From Pseudomonas neuropathica (lineage in GTDB: Bacteria; Pseudomonadota; Gammaproteobacteria; Pseudomonadales; Pseudomonadaceae): 64,000 nt of DNA. This document shows, in pieces, positions 1-8,261 of the stretch. The notes beneath the pieces are model-generated. The model was not told the DNA's origin. It made no database searches and was given only the letters and a program-made list of their open reading frames with translations. The position numbers were made by a program, and so were the translations under genes. Position 1 is the first letter of the stretch. Each line of letters begins with the position of its first letter. Location of the stretch: the NCBI RefSeq assembly GCF_015461835.1, contig NZ_JACOPX010000005.1:248001-312000 (forward strand). The letters are read 5' to 3'.

Positions 1-17
1 ACGAAAGGCGGGAGAAT

Positions 18-255
18 CAAAAGCCCCTCACCCTAGCCCTCTCCCGGAGGGAGAGGGGACTGAATGCGGGATGCTCAGGAGGTTCGTCGACCTGAAAGTG
101 CTTTGCCGAATCCACAATCCACCCGAAAGTGCTTTTCCGAATCCATAGTCGACGAGAACTTTCAGGTCGACGGATTACGCAAGACACCTCGGTCGGCCCC
201 CTCTCCCTCCGGGAGAGGGCTGGGCGGGCGGCGTTCCGATGAGGGGCTCTTGATT
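18..255. repeat. Inverted-repeat intergenic element (CCCTCACCC family)
   Basis: The ends are inverted copies of a C-rich motif of the type CCCTCACCCTAGCCCTCTCCC, near 25-56 and 193-240. Inside are a 14-bp perfect inverted repeat (86-99 and 158-171) and a near-perfect 23-bp direct repeat (94-116 and 125-147). Related C-rich motifs recur at 27966-28129 and 62250-62532. It fills the space downstream of araH. No gene is supported here; the short plus-strand reading frame inside it is repeat sequence. Confidence 0.7.
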
Positions 256-256
256 T

Positions 257-1228
257 TTAGCGTTGTTTGAGGCGGTCGATCACCACCGCCAGCAAAAGGA
301 TCGAACCACGGATAACGTATTGGTAGAAGGTATCAATGTTCTTCAGATTCATCGCATTCTCGATAATCGCCAAAATCAACACCCCGGCAATCACATGCCG
401 GATCATGCCGATCCCGCCGCTCAGCGACACCCCGCCCAACACGCACGCCGAGATCACCGTCAGCTCGAAACCCTGACCAATCATCGGTTGCCCCGAAGTC
501 ATCCGCGACGCCAGAATCACCCCGGCCAACGCACCGATCACACCGTGCACGGCAAAGATAATGATCTTGGTCCGGTCAACGTTCACACCCGCGAGCAACG
601 CCGCTTCCTGGTTGCCACCGATGGCCATGGTGTTGCGCCCGTAGGTGGTGTAATTCAACAGCCAACCAAAAAACAGGAAGCAAACAATGGTGATCAGAAT
701 CGGCACCGGCACGCCAAACAACTGGCCATTGCCGAACACGAAGAACGATTCCTGCGACACGCCCACTGCTTTGCCGTTGGCAAAAATGTAAGCCAGACCA
801 CGAACGATCTGCATGGTCGCCAGCGTTGTAATCAAGGCATTGACGCGCAACTTGGCAATCACGATGCCGTTGATCAACCCGACAATCAGGCCCATCACCA
901 GCGCCGCGCTGACACCGAGAAACACGCTATTGGTGTCGCGCATCACCACCGCCGCAACCACCCCGGCGCAGGCAATCACCGAGCCCACCGACAAGTCGAA
1001 ATGCCCCGACGCCAGGCAGTACAACATCGTGCAGGCGGCAATCCCGGTGGTGGAAATCGCCAGGCCCAGGCCACGCATGTTCAGCGGCGAAAGGAAGTTG
1101 TCGATCAGCAGCGTGCAGGCAATGAAAATGCCGATCGCCGCCAGCAGCATGACCCAGTCATCGAGGAAGCGGCGCATGTCCAAAGGTTTGCGCGCGGTCG
1201 GCAGGGTTTCGTTTTGGGTTGTCATCAT
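257..1228 (-). CDS. araH: L-arabinose ABC transporter permease AraH
   Basis: Inner-membrane permease of the high-affinity L-arabinose importer, about 323 aa, close to E. coli AraH. The protein is almost entirely hydrophobic segments (8-10 helices) and carries the BPD_transp_2-type cytoplasmic coupling motif with GGNQEAALLAG around residue 205. The ATG at 1228 is preferred over the upstream GTG because AGAGG lies five bases before it. It follows araG by 9 bp and is the last gene of the run araF-araG-araH. Substrate is inferred mainly from the strongly AraF-like binding protein in the same operon. Confidence 0.9.
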   Translation of the reverse strand: MMTTQNETLPTARKPLDMRRFLDDWVMLLAAIGIFIACTLLIDNFLSPLNMRGLGLAISTTGIAACTMLYCLASGHFDLSVGSVIACAGVVAAVVMRDTNSVFLGVSAALVMGLIVGLINGIVIAKLRVNALITTLATMQIVRGLAYIFANGKAVGVSQESFFVFGNGQLFGVPVPILITIVCFLFFGWLLNYTTYGRNTMAIGGNQEAALLAGVNVDRTKIIIFAVHGVIGALAGVILASRMTSGQPMIGQGFELTVISACVLGGVSLSGGIGMIRHVIAGVLILAIIENAMNLKNIDTFYQYVIRGSILLLAVVIDRLKQR

Positions 1229-1237
1229 AGTCACCTC

Positions 1238-2785
1238 TCAGTTCGCCACGCCGTCAGCGCGGTGGCGCGGCAAAGCCAGTTGCAGCAGGTTGGATTCATT
1301 GGCCTGATCGCGGCCGATTTCGCCGCGCAGGGCGCCTTCGCAGAGCACCAGAATGCGGTCGGAAATGCCCATCACTTCCATCAGATCGCTGGACACCACG
1401 ATCACCGAAATGCCGTCGGCGGCGAGGTTATGGATGATCTGGTAAATCTCCGCTTTGGCACCGATATCGATGCCGCGCGTCGGTTCGTCGAGCAGCAGAA
1501 CCTTCATCGGCATCGACAGCCAGCGACCGAGAATGGCCTTCTGCTGATTGCCGCCGGAGAGGAATTTGATCTGCTGGCCGGCGTGCGGGGTTTTCACTTT
1601 CAGCGCTTTGATCTGTTTGTCGGCGTTGCCCTTTTCCCACAGACCGCGAATCAGGCAACCGAGGCCCGAATGGGCGCCGCGTGCACTGATGTTGATGTTT
1701 TCGGCGACGCTGGCCAGCGGGATGATGCCTTCCTTCTTGCGATCCTCCGGGCAGAGCAAAATGCCCGCAGCAATCGCGTCGCGCGGTGAGCGCAGTTTCA
1801 GTTCGTGACCGCGCAATTCGAGGTGTCCGGCGGTGTTGCGCTCCAGTCCACTGAGCAGGCGAAACAGCTCGGTGCGCCCTGCCCCGACCAGTCCGAACAG
1901 GCCAAGGATTTCACCTTTGTGCGCTTCGAAACTGATCGGCTCGCGCAGACCCGGGCCGAGCAAACCATCAACCTTCAGCGCGACGGCACCGCGTGGTCGA
2001 TGGCGATAATCGTAGATGTCCTGAATGTCGCGACCGACCATGCAGGTCACCAGTTGATCGTGGGTCAACTGGCTCATGTCGTCGAAGGTGCGCACGTAGC
2101 GACCGTCCTTGAACACCGTCACGGCGTCACAGATGCGGAACACTTCTTCCATGCGGTGGGAAACGTAGAGCACGACTTTGCCCTCGTCACGCAGGCGTCC
2201 GATGATCGCCATCAAGCGGTCGATCTCACGGGCCGAAAGGCTGCTGGTCGGCTCGTCGAAAGCGATGACGTGGGCGCCGCGCGACAACGCTTTGGCGATT
2301 TCCACCAGTTGTCGCTGACCGAGGGACAAGCGCCCGACCTTGGTTTGCGGATCGATTTCGTCGGCCAGGCCTTTGAGGCAGTTCAACGCTTGCTGACGCA
2401 GGACACCGCGATTGATCAAACCGAAACTGGCCGGTAAATGGCCGAGGAACAGGTTTTCGGCGACGGTCATTTCCGGCACCAGATGCAGCTCCTGGTGAAT
2501 CACCGCGACGCCGCTGCCGATGCTGTCAGCGGTCGACTTGAACGCCATGGTCTGCTCGCCGATCTGCAACTCGCCGCTGCTCGGGATGTAAGCACCGCCG
2601 AGGATTTTCAGCAGGGTCGATTTGCCGGCGCCGTTCTCGCCCATCAAGGCGTGAACCTGACCGGGATGGGCGACAAAGCTGATAGCGTCCAGCGCTTTCA
2701 CCCCGGGAAAGGTTTTGCCGATCCCGTTGAAGCGCAGGCTGCCGCTGGCGCCGTGTTGTTCTTGTGTTTGTACTTGCGCGTGCAT
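1238..2785 (-). CDS. araG: L-arabinose ABC transporter ATP-binding protein AraG
   Basis: Tandem-ATPase subunit (515 aa) that powers sugar import. The first nucleotide-binding domain has Walker A GENGAGKST (about 49-57), signature LSLGQ (153-157) and Walker B VIAFDEPT (173-180). The second has a degenerate Walker A (GLVGAGRTE), signature LSGGNQQ and Walker B LLLDEPTRG, as is usual for RbsA/AraG/MglA proteins. GAGG lies 7 bases before the ATG. It sits 53 bp after araF and 9 bp before araH, consistent with one transcript. Confidence 0.93.
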   Translation of the reverse strand: MHAQVQTQEQHGASGSLRFNGIGKTFPGVKALDAISFVAHPGQVHALMGENGAGKSTLLKILGGAYIPSSGELQIGEQTMAFKSTADSIGSGVAVIHQELHLVPEMTVAENLFLGHLPASFGLINRGVLRQQALNCLKGLADEIDPQTKVGRLSLGQRQLVEIAKALSRGAHVIAFDEPTSSLSAREIDRLMAIIGRLRDEGKVVLYVSHRMEEVFRICDAVTVFKDGRYVRTFDDMSQLTHDQLVTCMVGRDIQDIYDYRHRPRGAVALKVDGLLGPGLREPISFEAHKGEILGLFGLVGAGRTELFRLLSGLERNTAGHLELRGHELKLRSPRDAIAAGILLCPEDRKKEGIIPLASVAENINISARGAHSGLGCLIRGLWEKGNADKQIKALKVKTPHAGQQIKFLSGGNQQKAILGRWLSMPMKVLLLDEPTRGIDIGAKAEIYQIIHNLAADGISVIVVSSDLMEVMGISDRILVLCEGALRGEIGRDQANESNLLQLALPRHRADGVAN

Positions 2786-2838
2786 AAAGCCACCTCTTCA
2801 CACCGAAAAACGGCCCGGCTGCCCGGGCCGCCACTGCG

Positions 2839-3843
2839 TCAGTTCCACAGGCCGATTTTTTCCAGCTCTTGCTTGAAGTTCTCGCGGGTGATCAGGGTGA
2901 CGTCGTCCATTGCGGTGTACTTCGGCGGTTCTTTGCCGGTGGTGACCCACTCGTACATCATCTCTGCGGTTTTGTAGCCTTCGATGTGCGGGCTTGGCAG
3001 CATCGAGCCGAAGAAGCCGCTGTTCGGCTTTTTCAGTTCGCCGATGGCGTCGGTGCCGTTGATGCCGATGCCGATCACGTTGGCCGCGGCAAAACCGGCG
3101 GCTTCAGTGGCGCGTACGCCGCCGAGCACAGTGTTGTCGTTCATGCCGCCGATGATCAGGTTTTTCGCCGCGCTCGGCAGTTTCACCAGCGCCGAGTTGG
3201 TGGCGTCCATGCTGCCCGGTACGTCGAGGGTTTTCAGTGCGGCAAACAGAATGTGATCCTTCGGCATCCCGGCGTCCTCGAGGGATTTCACCGAACCGTC
3301 GGTGCGCTTCTTGCCGGTGTCGAGTTCGTTGTAGGTGTTGACCACCGCGTAAGTGTCTTTCCAGTCCCAGTTACGTTTCTTCGCTTCGGCGACCATGGCG
3401 TTGCCCTGTTTCTGGCCGACTTCAAACGCGGCCATGCCGAGGTACGGCACGTCTTCCATGAACTTGCCGTTGGCGTCGACGAAACGGTCATCGACGGCAA
3501 TCACTTTCAGGTCGTTGAGTTTGGCCTTGGCCATGATTGCCGGGCCGAGCGAGACGTCCGGCGGGCAAATCACGAAGCCCTTGGCACCGTTGGCAGCAAG
3601 ACTGTCGATCGCCGAGAGGGTTTTCTCACCGTCCGGCACGGCAATCTTGATCAGTTCAAAGCCCTTGTCCTTGGCGGCTTTCTCGGCGAAAGCCCATTCG
3701 GTCTGGAACCACGGTTCTTCCGCCTGCTTGACCAGAAAACCGATTTTCACGGTGTCGGCAGCGAGCAGCGCACTGCTCAGGCTGAACGCGGTGACCGCCA
3801 GGGCGGTACTGCACAGGGTACGAATCCCGAAACGACGTTTCAT
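2839..3843 (-). CDS. araF: L-arabinose-binding periplasmic protein AraF
   Basis: Periplasmic receptor of the importer, 334 aa. A Sec signal peptide (residues 1 to about 28, ending SSALLAA) precedes a type I periplasmic-binding domain. Stretches such as GFLVKQAEEPWFQTEW, VPDGEKTL.AIDSLAA, VIAVDDRFV, MNDNTVLGGVRATE and GIGINGTDA closely match E. coli AraF as remembered, so the arabinose assignment is firmer than for a generic sugar receptor. The start is the ATG at 3843, which has AAGGAG upstream; an upstream in-frame ATG lacks one. An AATAACAA motif abuts the ribosome-binding site (see regulatory entry). Confidence 0.94.
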   Translation of the reverse strand: MKRRFGIRTLCSTALAVTAFSLSSALLAADTVKIGFLVKQAEEPWFQTEWAFAEKAAKDKGFELIKIAVPDGEKTLSAIDSLAANGAKGFVICPPDVSLGPAIMAKAKLNDLKVIAVDDRFVDANGKFMEDVPYLGMAAFEVGQKQGNAMVAEAKKRNWDWKDTYAVVNTYNELDTGKKRTDGSVKSLEDAGMPKDHILFAALKTLDVPGSMDATNSALVKLPSAAKNLIIGGMNDNTVLGGVRATEAAGFAAANVIGIGINGTDAIGELKKPNSGFFGSMLPSPHIEGYKTAEMMYEWVTTGKEPPKYTAMDDVTLITRENFKQELEKIGLWN

Positions 3844-3854
3844 AAGCTGACTCC

Positions 3855-3862
3855 TTGTTATT
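3855..3862 (-). promoter_or_regulatory. Putative Hfq/Crc (CA-motif) site at araF RBS
   Basis: The araF mRNA reads AATAACAAGGAG just before the start codon. AATAACAA fits the AANAANAA motif bound by Hfq with Crc in Pseudomonas catabolite repression, and it directly abuts the Shine-Dalgarno. Repression of araF translation when preferred carbon sources are present is inferred. Confidence 0.55.
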
Positions 3863-3921
3863 TTTTTGAGCAATGTTTGAAAAGCGTTAAAGCGTGTTCC
3901 TGCAATGCCTGTTGAAAATAG

Positions 3922-3934
3922 TCATATCGTATGA
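3922..3934. promoter_or_regulatory. Palindromic operator upstream of araF
   Basis: Perfect palindrome TCATA-TCG-TATGA located 79-91 bases upstream of the araF ATG. A related palindrome (ATCATATGAT) lies just upstream of the GntR-family regulator gene. Shared half-sites suggest that the regulator binds both. Binding is inferred. Confidence 0.5.
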
Positions 3935-3978
3935 TGATTGGATTTCACACGGATTTCTCCCCGTGAAAGCCACTGTGC

Positions 3979-4797
3979 TCAGTCGTGGTACATCACCGAG
4001 CGACCACCATCGATGGTGATGCACGACGCATTGATGAACGGCGCTTCATCACTGGCCAGAAACACCGCCGTCATCGCCACTTCGAGCGGCTGACCGATGC
4101 GTTTCGGCGGGTGCAGATCGAAAGCGCGCTGACGCTCGGCGTGCGGGTCGGCGAATCCGTTCCAGTAGTCGACGTTCAACTGCGTCTCGATATAGCCCGG
4201 GGCGATAGCGTTGACGCGGATGCCCTTCGCGGCGTACTCGATGCCAAGCGCGCGGGTCAGGCCGAGCAAACCGTGTTTGGCCACCGGGTACGGAAAGCAG
4301 CCGGGAATGATGTGGCTGGAATGGGTCGAGGCGATATTGATGATGCTGCCGACGCCCTGCTCGATCATCTGCGGCAACACCGCTTTGCAGCCGAACCAGG
4401 CGCCGTCCAGATCAATGGCGAAGCAGCGACGCCAGTCTTCTTCGGTCATGGCCAGCGGATCACGGAACACGTTGACCCCGGCGCAATTGACCAGCACATC
4501 GATGCGCCCGTGCAGCTCAACGGCGCGTTTGGCCATGGCATGCAGGTCGGGCTGATGCGAGACATCCGCCTTCAGCGCTTGCACGTCGAAACCTTGCTCA
4601 CGCCAGTGCACGGCAACCGTTTCGACTTTTTCCGCCTGAATATCACTGATCACCAGTTTCGCTTGCTGCGAGGCGAACGCCGCAACAATGGCTTCGCCGA
4701 TGCCTTGCGCGGCCCCGGTCAGCAGCACGACCTTGTTTTTCAGACGCTCGCCCTTCGGCGGTGCGGGCACCGGCGGCAGGGAAAGAGGTTCAGCCAT
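3979..4797 (-). CDS. SDR family dehydrogenase, probable sugar (L-arabinose) 1-dehydrogenase
   Basis: NAD(P)-dependent short-chain dehydrogenase of 272 aa. The Rossmann motif TGAAQGIG is at residues 27-34, NCAG at 104-107, a catalytic Ser in IASTHSS near 157-160 and YPVAK (Y170, K174). From its neighbours (arabinose importer, SMP-30 lactonase) it most likely oxidises L-arabinose, perhaps also D-galactose, to the lactone in the non-phosphorylating oxidative pathway. Substrate is inferred from context only. AGGAG precedes the ATG. Its leader carries a terminator-like hairpin. Confidence 0.8.
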   Translation of the reverse strand: MAEPLSLPPVPAPPKGERLKNKVVLLTGAAQGIGEAIVAAFASQQAKLVISDIQAEKVETVAVHWREQGFDVQALKADVSHQPDLHAMAKRAVELHGRIDVLVNCAGVNVFRDPLAMTEEDWRRCFAIDLDGAWFGCKAVLPQMIEQGVGSIINIASTHSSHIIPGCFPYPVAKHGLLGLTRALGIEYAAKGIRVNAIAPGYIETQLNVDYWNGFADPHAERQRAFDLHPPKRIGQPLEVAMTAVFLASDEAPFINASCITIDGGRSVMYHD

Positions 4798-4825
4798 GGA
4801 TCAGGACTCCTGTTTCGCAAGCACA

Positions 4826-4854
4826 AAAAAACCGGGCATCTGCCGATGTCCGGT
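4826..4854 (-). terminator. Terminator-like hairpin in the SDR leader
   Basis: On the minus strand, ACCGGACATC-GGCA-GATGCCCGGT is followed by an unbroken run of T. It ends about 28 bases before the SDR start codon, leaving no room for a separate promoter. It therefore either attenuates SDR transcription or ends the upstream lactonase transcript. Confidence 0.6.
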
Positions 4855-5007
4855 CTGGAAGGCGATTGGAACGAAACAGGCAAGCGCACGCGACAGCTTG
4901 GGGCCGTTGCGAGACGCGTACTCCACACGGGAGTGCGATAGACATTCGCTGCATCACTTCACCTGTTTTGTTTTTTTAAGTGTGAGTGCGTGTTACTGCT
5001 GGAGCCG

Positions 5008-5037
5008 ACTATAAACCCGACCGCCGAATAATCTCAA
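5008..5037 (-). promoter_or_regulatory. Sigma70-type promoter for the SDR gene
   Basis: TTGAGA (5032-5037), 18-base spacer, TATAGT (5008-5013) on the minus strand. The predicted start is near 5001, giving a leader of about 200 nt before the SDR ATG at 4797, with the terminator-like hairpin near its end. Read from the sequence; not tested. Confidence 0.55.
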
Positions 5038-5050
5038 TATATAATTTTGC

Positions 5051-5067
5051 ATCCCATATTTTGGGAT
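5051..5067. promoter_or_regulatory. 17-bp palindrome upstream of the SDR promoter
   Basis: ATCCCA-TATTT-TGGGAT is a perfect palindrome immediately after the lactonase stop codon and 14 bases upstream of the predicted -35 box. Position suggests a regulator-binding site. The sequence differs from the TCATA/TATGA sites near araF and the GntR gene. Confidence 0.4.
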
Positions 5068-5943
5068 TTAGCTAGCAAACCGCGTACAGAGTTTTCCTGC
5101 GACATCTACGCGCATCGACAGCACCGCGCCATCCAGTGGATGGTTGTGCGGACTCTTGGCGCTGGTGATGTACAGGGTTTTCAGGTCTTCACCGCCGAAC
5201 ACACAACTGGTTGGGCGGCTGACTGGCAGGTCGATTTTGCGCTCGACTTTGCCTTCAGGCGTTAATCGCAGCAGGCAACTGCCGTCCCAACGGGCATTCC
5301 AGATGTAGCCTTCTGCGTCCATTGCCGAACCGTCCGGGCCACCCTGCTGATCGGGGCCGTACCAGACTTGTGCAACATCGAGATTGCCGTCGGTGTGGAT
5401 GAAATAGCGATGGAGCGTGCTGTCGAGGCTGTCGCCGAACAGCACTGTGGTGCCATCGTCACTCCACAGCAGCGTATTGGGTATGCCCAGACCACGCAGC
5501 AAAGGCGTGACGCGTTTATCCGGATCGATCCGGAACAGGCCACCGGAACGGCGGGTGATCGGCAGATCCTCGCCCTGCTCGCCAATATTGTTTTGCATGG
5601 TGCCGAGCCACAGTCGGCCTTGAGCATCGCAACGCGCTTCGTTGGGGCGATTGCCCGGTTGCGGGTCGGCGACGCAGAACAGCGTCAGGCGTGGTTCGAG
5701 GCCCGGGGAATCGAGGTCAAGGCGATAGACGCCGCTGCTCAGGGTCACCAGTGCATCGCCGCTGGCGCAGGGGATGAACGCGGAAACGTGTTCGGGCATC
5801 TGCCAGATCTGCACGTTCTGGCCGATCAGGCGCAGGGCCTGTTTGCCGGCGATGTCCACCCAGTACAACGCCTGCGTCGGTGCGTCCCAGAACGGGCCTT
5901 CACCGAGTCGGGCGCGGTGTTGGGTCAGGGCGGTCCACGGCAT
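5068..5943 (-). CDS. SMP-30/gluconolactonase family lactonase (probable L-arabinolactonase)
   Basis: Six-bladed beta-propeller lactonase, 291 aa. Putative metal ligands are E15 (GEGPFWD), N156 (GIPNTLLW) and D204 (GGPDGSAMD); RPNEARCDAQGRLWLGTM around 99-116 is the conserved substrate-side motif. It would hydrolyse the sugar lactone made by the neighbouring SDR to the aldonate. L-arabinolactone is inferred from the araFGH context; gluconolactone or galactonolactone remain possible. It lies between the GntR gene and the SDR. Later pathway genes (dehydratases, semialdehyde dehydrogenase) are not in this window. Confidence 0.83.
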   Translation of the reverse strand: MPWTALTQHRARLGEGPFWDAPTQALYWVDIAGKQALRLIGQNVQIWQMPEHVSAFIPCASGDALVTLSSGVYRLDLDSPGLEPRLTLFCVADPQPGNRPNEARCDAQGRLWLGTMQNNIGEQGEDLPITRRSGGLFRIDPDKRVTPLLRGLGIPNTLLWSDDGTTVLFGDSLDSTLHRYFIHTDGNLDVAQVWYGPDQQGGPDGSAMDAEGYIWNARWDGSCLLRLTPEGKVERKIDLPVSRPTSCVFGGEDLKTLYITSAKSPHNHPLDGAVLSMRVDVAGKLCTRFAS

Positions 5944-5973
5944 ATAACGGTCTCCATTGTTCTTGTGATTTTC

Positions 5974-6062
5974 TGTAGGAGTGAGCCTGCTCGCGATGGC
6001 GTAGTGTCAGTTGACTTCAATGCGGCTGATATACCGCTATCGCGAGCAGGCTCACTCCTACA
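5974..6062. repeat. REP doublet (REPIN)
   Basis: Two inverted copies of TGTAGGAGTGAGCCTGCTCG flank about 40 bases between the GntR and lactonase genes. Each arm is a typical Pseudomonas REP with a GAGCCTGCTC-like imperfect palindrome. Confidence 0.85.
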
Positions 6063-6075
6063 GGGGATCTGGGTG

Positions 6076-6792
6076 TTAACCAGCTTTTTTGTCGGCCATG
6101 ACTTTCGGGTAGAGGCGTTTGATCGCCAGGTCCGCATTGTCGATCAGGGTCATGCACGCCCACACGCCCCGCGCGGAATCCCGGGCGGCGATGGCGTCGG
6201 CCATGTCCTTGTGGATCGGCAAGGTACGGCGCAGTTCATCCGGATCGGCAGCAGACACTTCGAATGACACCGCGAGCAATGCGCCGAGGGCCGGAACCAT
6301 TTGTTCAATGAATTGATTGTGGCTGGCCGCGAGGATGCATTCGTGGAAGAACTGGTCGGCGCGGTTGTAATCGGTGCCGCTGTCGACCGCGCGCTCGAGG
6401 GCGTTGTAAGCCAGTTGCACCGCTTCGATCTGGTCCAGCGTCGCCCGCTCACACGCCCAGCGCACGGCCATCGGTTCGATGGTACGGCGCAGGTCGAGCA
6501 AGTCATCGACGAAATTTTCCGGCAGGCCGTTGCGCGACAGCCAACCGACCACTTGCGGATCGAACAGGTTCCAGCGCCGCACCGGCAGCACGCGGGTGCC
6601 GACTTTCGGTCCGACTTCGAGCATGCCTTTGGCAACGAGGGTCTTGATTGCTTCGCGAATGACCGTGCGACTGACGCCGAGCTGTTCACCCAGATCGGCC
6701 TCGACCTTGATGGTCTGCCCCGGCTTGACCTGGCCAGCGGCAATCCAGCTGCCAAGCCAGTCAACGGTCGACGAATGAAAGCTGCTGGACAT
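6076..6792 (-). CDS. GntR family (FadR/FCD) transcriptional regulator
   Basis: DNA-binding regulator of 238 aa. An N-terminal winged helix (about residues 10-75, with GEQLGVSRTVIREAIKTL and a GTRV wing) is followed by an all-helical FCD ligand-binding domain with metal-type histidines (FHECILAASHN). The ATG at 6792 is chosen because GAGG sits five bases upstream; a GTG two codons earlier is unlikely. It is the first gene of the sugar cluster and probably represses it in response to a sugar acid or lactone. A palindrome upstream suggests autoregulation. Confidence 0.85.
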   Translation of the reverse strand: MSSSFHSSTVDWLGSWIAAGQVKPGQTIKVEADLGEQLGVSRTVIREAIKTLVAKGMLEVGPKVGTRVLPVRRWNLFDPQVVGWLSRNGLPENFVDDLLDLRRTIEPMAVRWACERATLDQIEAVQLAYNALERAVDSGTDYNRADQFFHECILAASHNQFIEQMVPALGALLAVSFEVSAADPDELRRTLPIHKDMADAIAARDSARGVWACMTLIDNADLAIKRLYPKVMADKKAG

Positions 6793-6833
6793 GAACACCT
6801 CAAAGCGGGTCGCGATGGGTGAACACGCTAATC

Positions 6834-6843
6834 ATCATATGAT
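6834..6843. promoter_or_regulatory. Palindromic operator upstream of the GntR gene
   Basis: ATCATATGAT, within the longer imperfect dyad TAATCATCATATGATTA, lies about 42-51 bases upstream of the regulator's start codon. It resembles the palindrome upstream of araF, suggesting a shared regulator. Confidence 0.5.
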
Positions 6844-6883
6844 TAACAGTCAATCAGGATTTTAAGGTGATTCACAAAACCAA

Positions 6884-6973
6884 TGTGGGAGCGAGCTTGC
6901 TCGCGAAAGCGGTGTATCAGTCACCCTAAGTATTGACTGACATACCGCTTTCGCGAGCAAGCTCGCTCCCACA
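6884..6973. repeat. REP doublet (REPIN)
   Basis: Inverted pair with arms TGTGGGAGCGAGCTTGCTCG and its complement, separated by a short imperfectly symmetric centre. It fills the space between the GntR gene and the DUF1285 gene. Confidence 0.85.
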
Positions 6974-6984
6974 GGGATTTGTGT

Positions 6985-7545
6985 TTAGGGTTCGAGGCCG
7001 ATGCGGAAGAACTCGCCGCCGCTCCACACACCAAGCCAGCGCTGGCCATCGATTTCGCGACTGACCGCCAGCTCCACCAGTTGATAGAACACATTGCGGT
7101 GGATCAGCGCTTCAAGATTGGTGCGCACATGCACATAGGGCGCTGGCTCTTGGGTCGTGGGATCAATCTCAACCCGGATCGGATGTTCCGGCCCGGCCTC
7201 GGTGGTTTCATCAACGTTGGTGGTAAAGCGCAACAGCTGCGCCTCCCCCTCGCCTTCAACCTCAACCGCAATCGCCACAAACGGCGCGTCGTCGACCTTG
7301 ATCCCGACCTTCTCGACCGGGGTAATCAGGAAATAATCATCGCCGTCGCGGCGCATGATCGTGGAGAACAATTTGACCATCGGCTTGCGCCCGATCGGCG
7401 TGCCCAGGTAATACCAGGTGCCGTCGCGGGCGATGCGCATGTCGATGTCGCCGCAGAAGTCCGGGTTCCACAAGTGCACCGGCGGCAAGCCTTTGGTTTT
7501 GGGGATCTGTCCCAACAGGTCATTGGCTTTTTGCGGGCCACTCAT
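6985..7545 (-). CDS. DUF1285 domain-containing protein
   Basis: Soluble 186-aa protein recognised as DUF1285 by motifs such as [33 protein letters not shown], which suggests small beta-rich subdomains. Function is unknown. No signal peptide or membrane helix is present. It lies 15 bp downstream of the DUF4823 lipoprotein gene and is probably cotranscribed with it. Confidence 0.8.
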   Translation of the reverse strand: MSGPQKANDLLGQIPKTKGLPPVHLWNPDFCGDIDMRIARDGTWYYLGTPIGRKPMVKLFSTIMRRDGDDYFLITPVEKVGIKVDDAPFVAIAVEVEGEGEAQLLRFTTNVDETTEAGPEHPIRVEIDPTTQEPAPYVHVRTNLEALIHRNVFYQLVELAVSREIDGQRWLGVWSGGEFFRIGLEP

Positions 7546-7560
7546 GGCGTTCTCCTTGAA

Positions 7561-8166
7561 TTATTGGTCGCCGACTCCCAACAGGCTGCGCGCGTACTGG
7601 GCCAGCGGCGGGCCGATCAGGTCTTCGGGTTTGTTGTCGTGGAACGTCAGTAAACCGCCACGACTCTTGATGCGTGCAGTATCAATCAAATACTGGGTGC
7701 TGGTCTCGATCAACATGATCTGAATCACGCCGCCGTCGATGCCGAGGCGATCCACCGCTTCTTCATCGAGCCACTCATCGGAGTTGCCGATGCGGTCGTC
7801 AGCCTTGGCGAAACGCGTGTACAGCAGATAGTGCGCACCGGCGTTACGAGCTTCCCCCATCGCCTGATCGAGGCCTTCCGGCGCGCGAGCACGGCGGACC
7901 ATCGGGAAGTACTCGACGAAGCCTTTGAAGGCTTCTTCGGCCACCACGTTCGGGCGCGGGTAAGAACCGCCCGGCGGTGCGAACGCGCCTTGGGCGATGT
8001 AGATGAACGAGTCCGGCTGAATGCGGAAGTTGTTCACGCGACGGCTGTCGCTATGATCCAGCAAGCCCGCGTCGCTCATCTGGTAGCGAGTGCCTTCGGC
8101 CATATCGCTGACAGTCATACAGCCGCCAAGCGCCAAAACGGCCAGCAGCAAAACCAGGCTACGCAT
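7561..8166 (-). CDS. DUF4823 domain-containing lipoprotein
   Basis: Lipoprotein of 201 aa. A short signal peptide ends in the lipobox LALGGC (Cys16), so it should be lipid-anchored. The residue after the Cys is Met, not Asp, compatible with outer-membrane sorting. The ATG at 8166 is chosen because GGAGG lies upstream and the signal peptide starts there; the open frame extends further upstream, but that part overlaps moaA and repeat sequence. The body matches DUF4823; function unknown. Confidence 0.8.
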   Translation of the reverse strand: MRSLVLLLAVLALGGCMTVSDMAEGTRYQMSDAGLLDHSDSRRVNNFRIQPDSFIYIAQGAFAPPGGSYPRPNVVAEEAFKGFVEYFPMVRRARAPEGLDQAMGEARNAGAHYLLYTRFAKADDRIGNSDEWLDEEAVDRLGIDGGVIQIMLIETSTQYLIDTARIKSRGGLLTFHDNKPEDLIGPPLAQYARSLLGVGDQ

Positions 8167-8261
8167 CCTATTCCTCCAGAGGCCGGTGACGGAAAACCGG
8201 CGAATGGCCGTAGGATGCAGCTTTTGCGCCAGCTCAAGAAATTTGTTGATGGTTAAATCGT

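Noticed and set aside
263..1789. 508-codon plus-strand frame opposite araH and araG
   Set aside because: Shadow of the conserved transporter genes; composition typical of antisense frames in GC-rich DNA.
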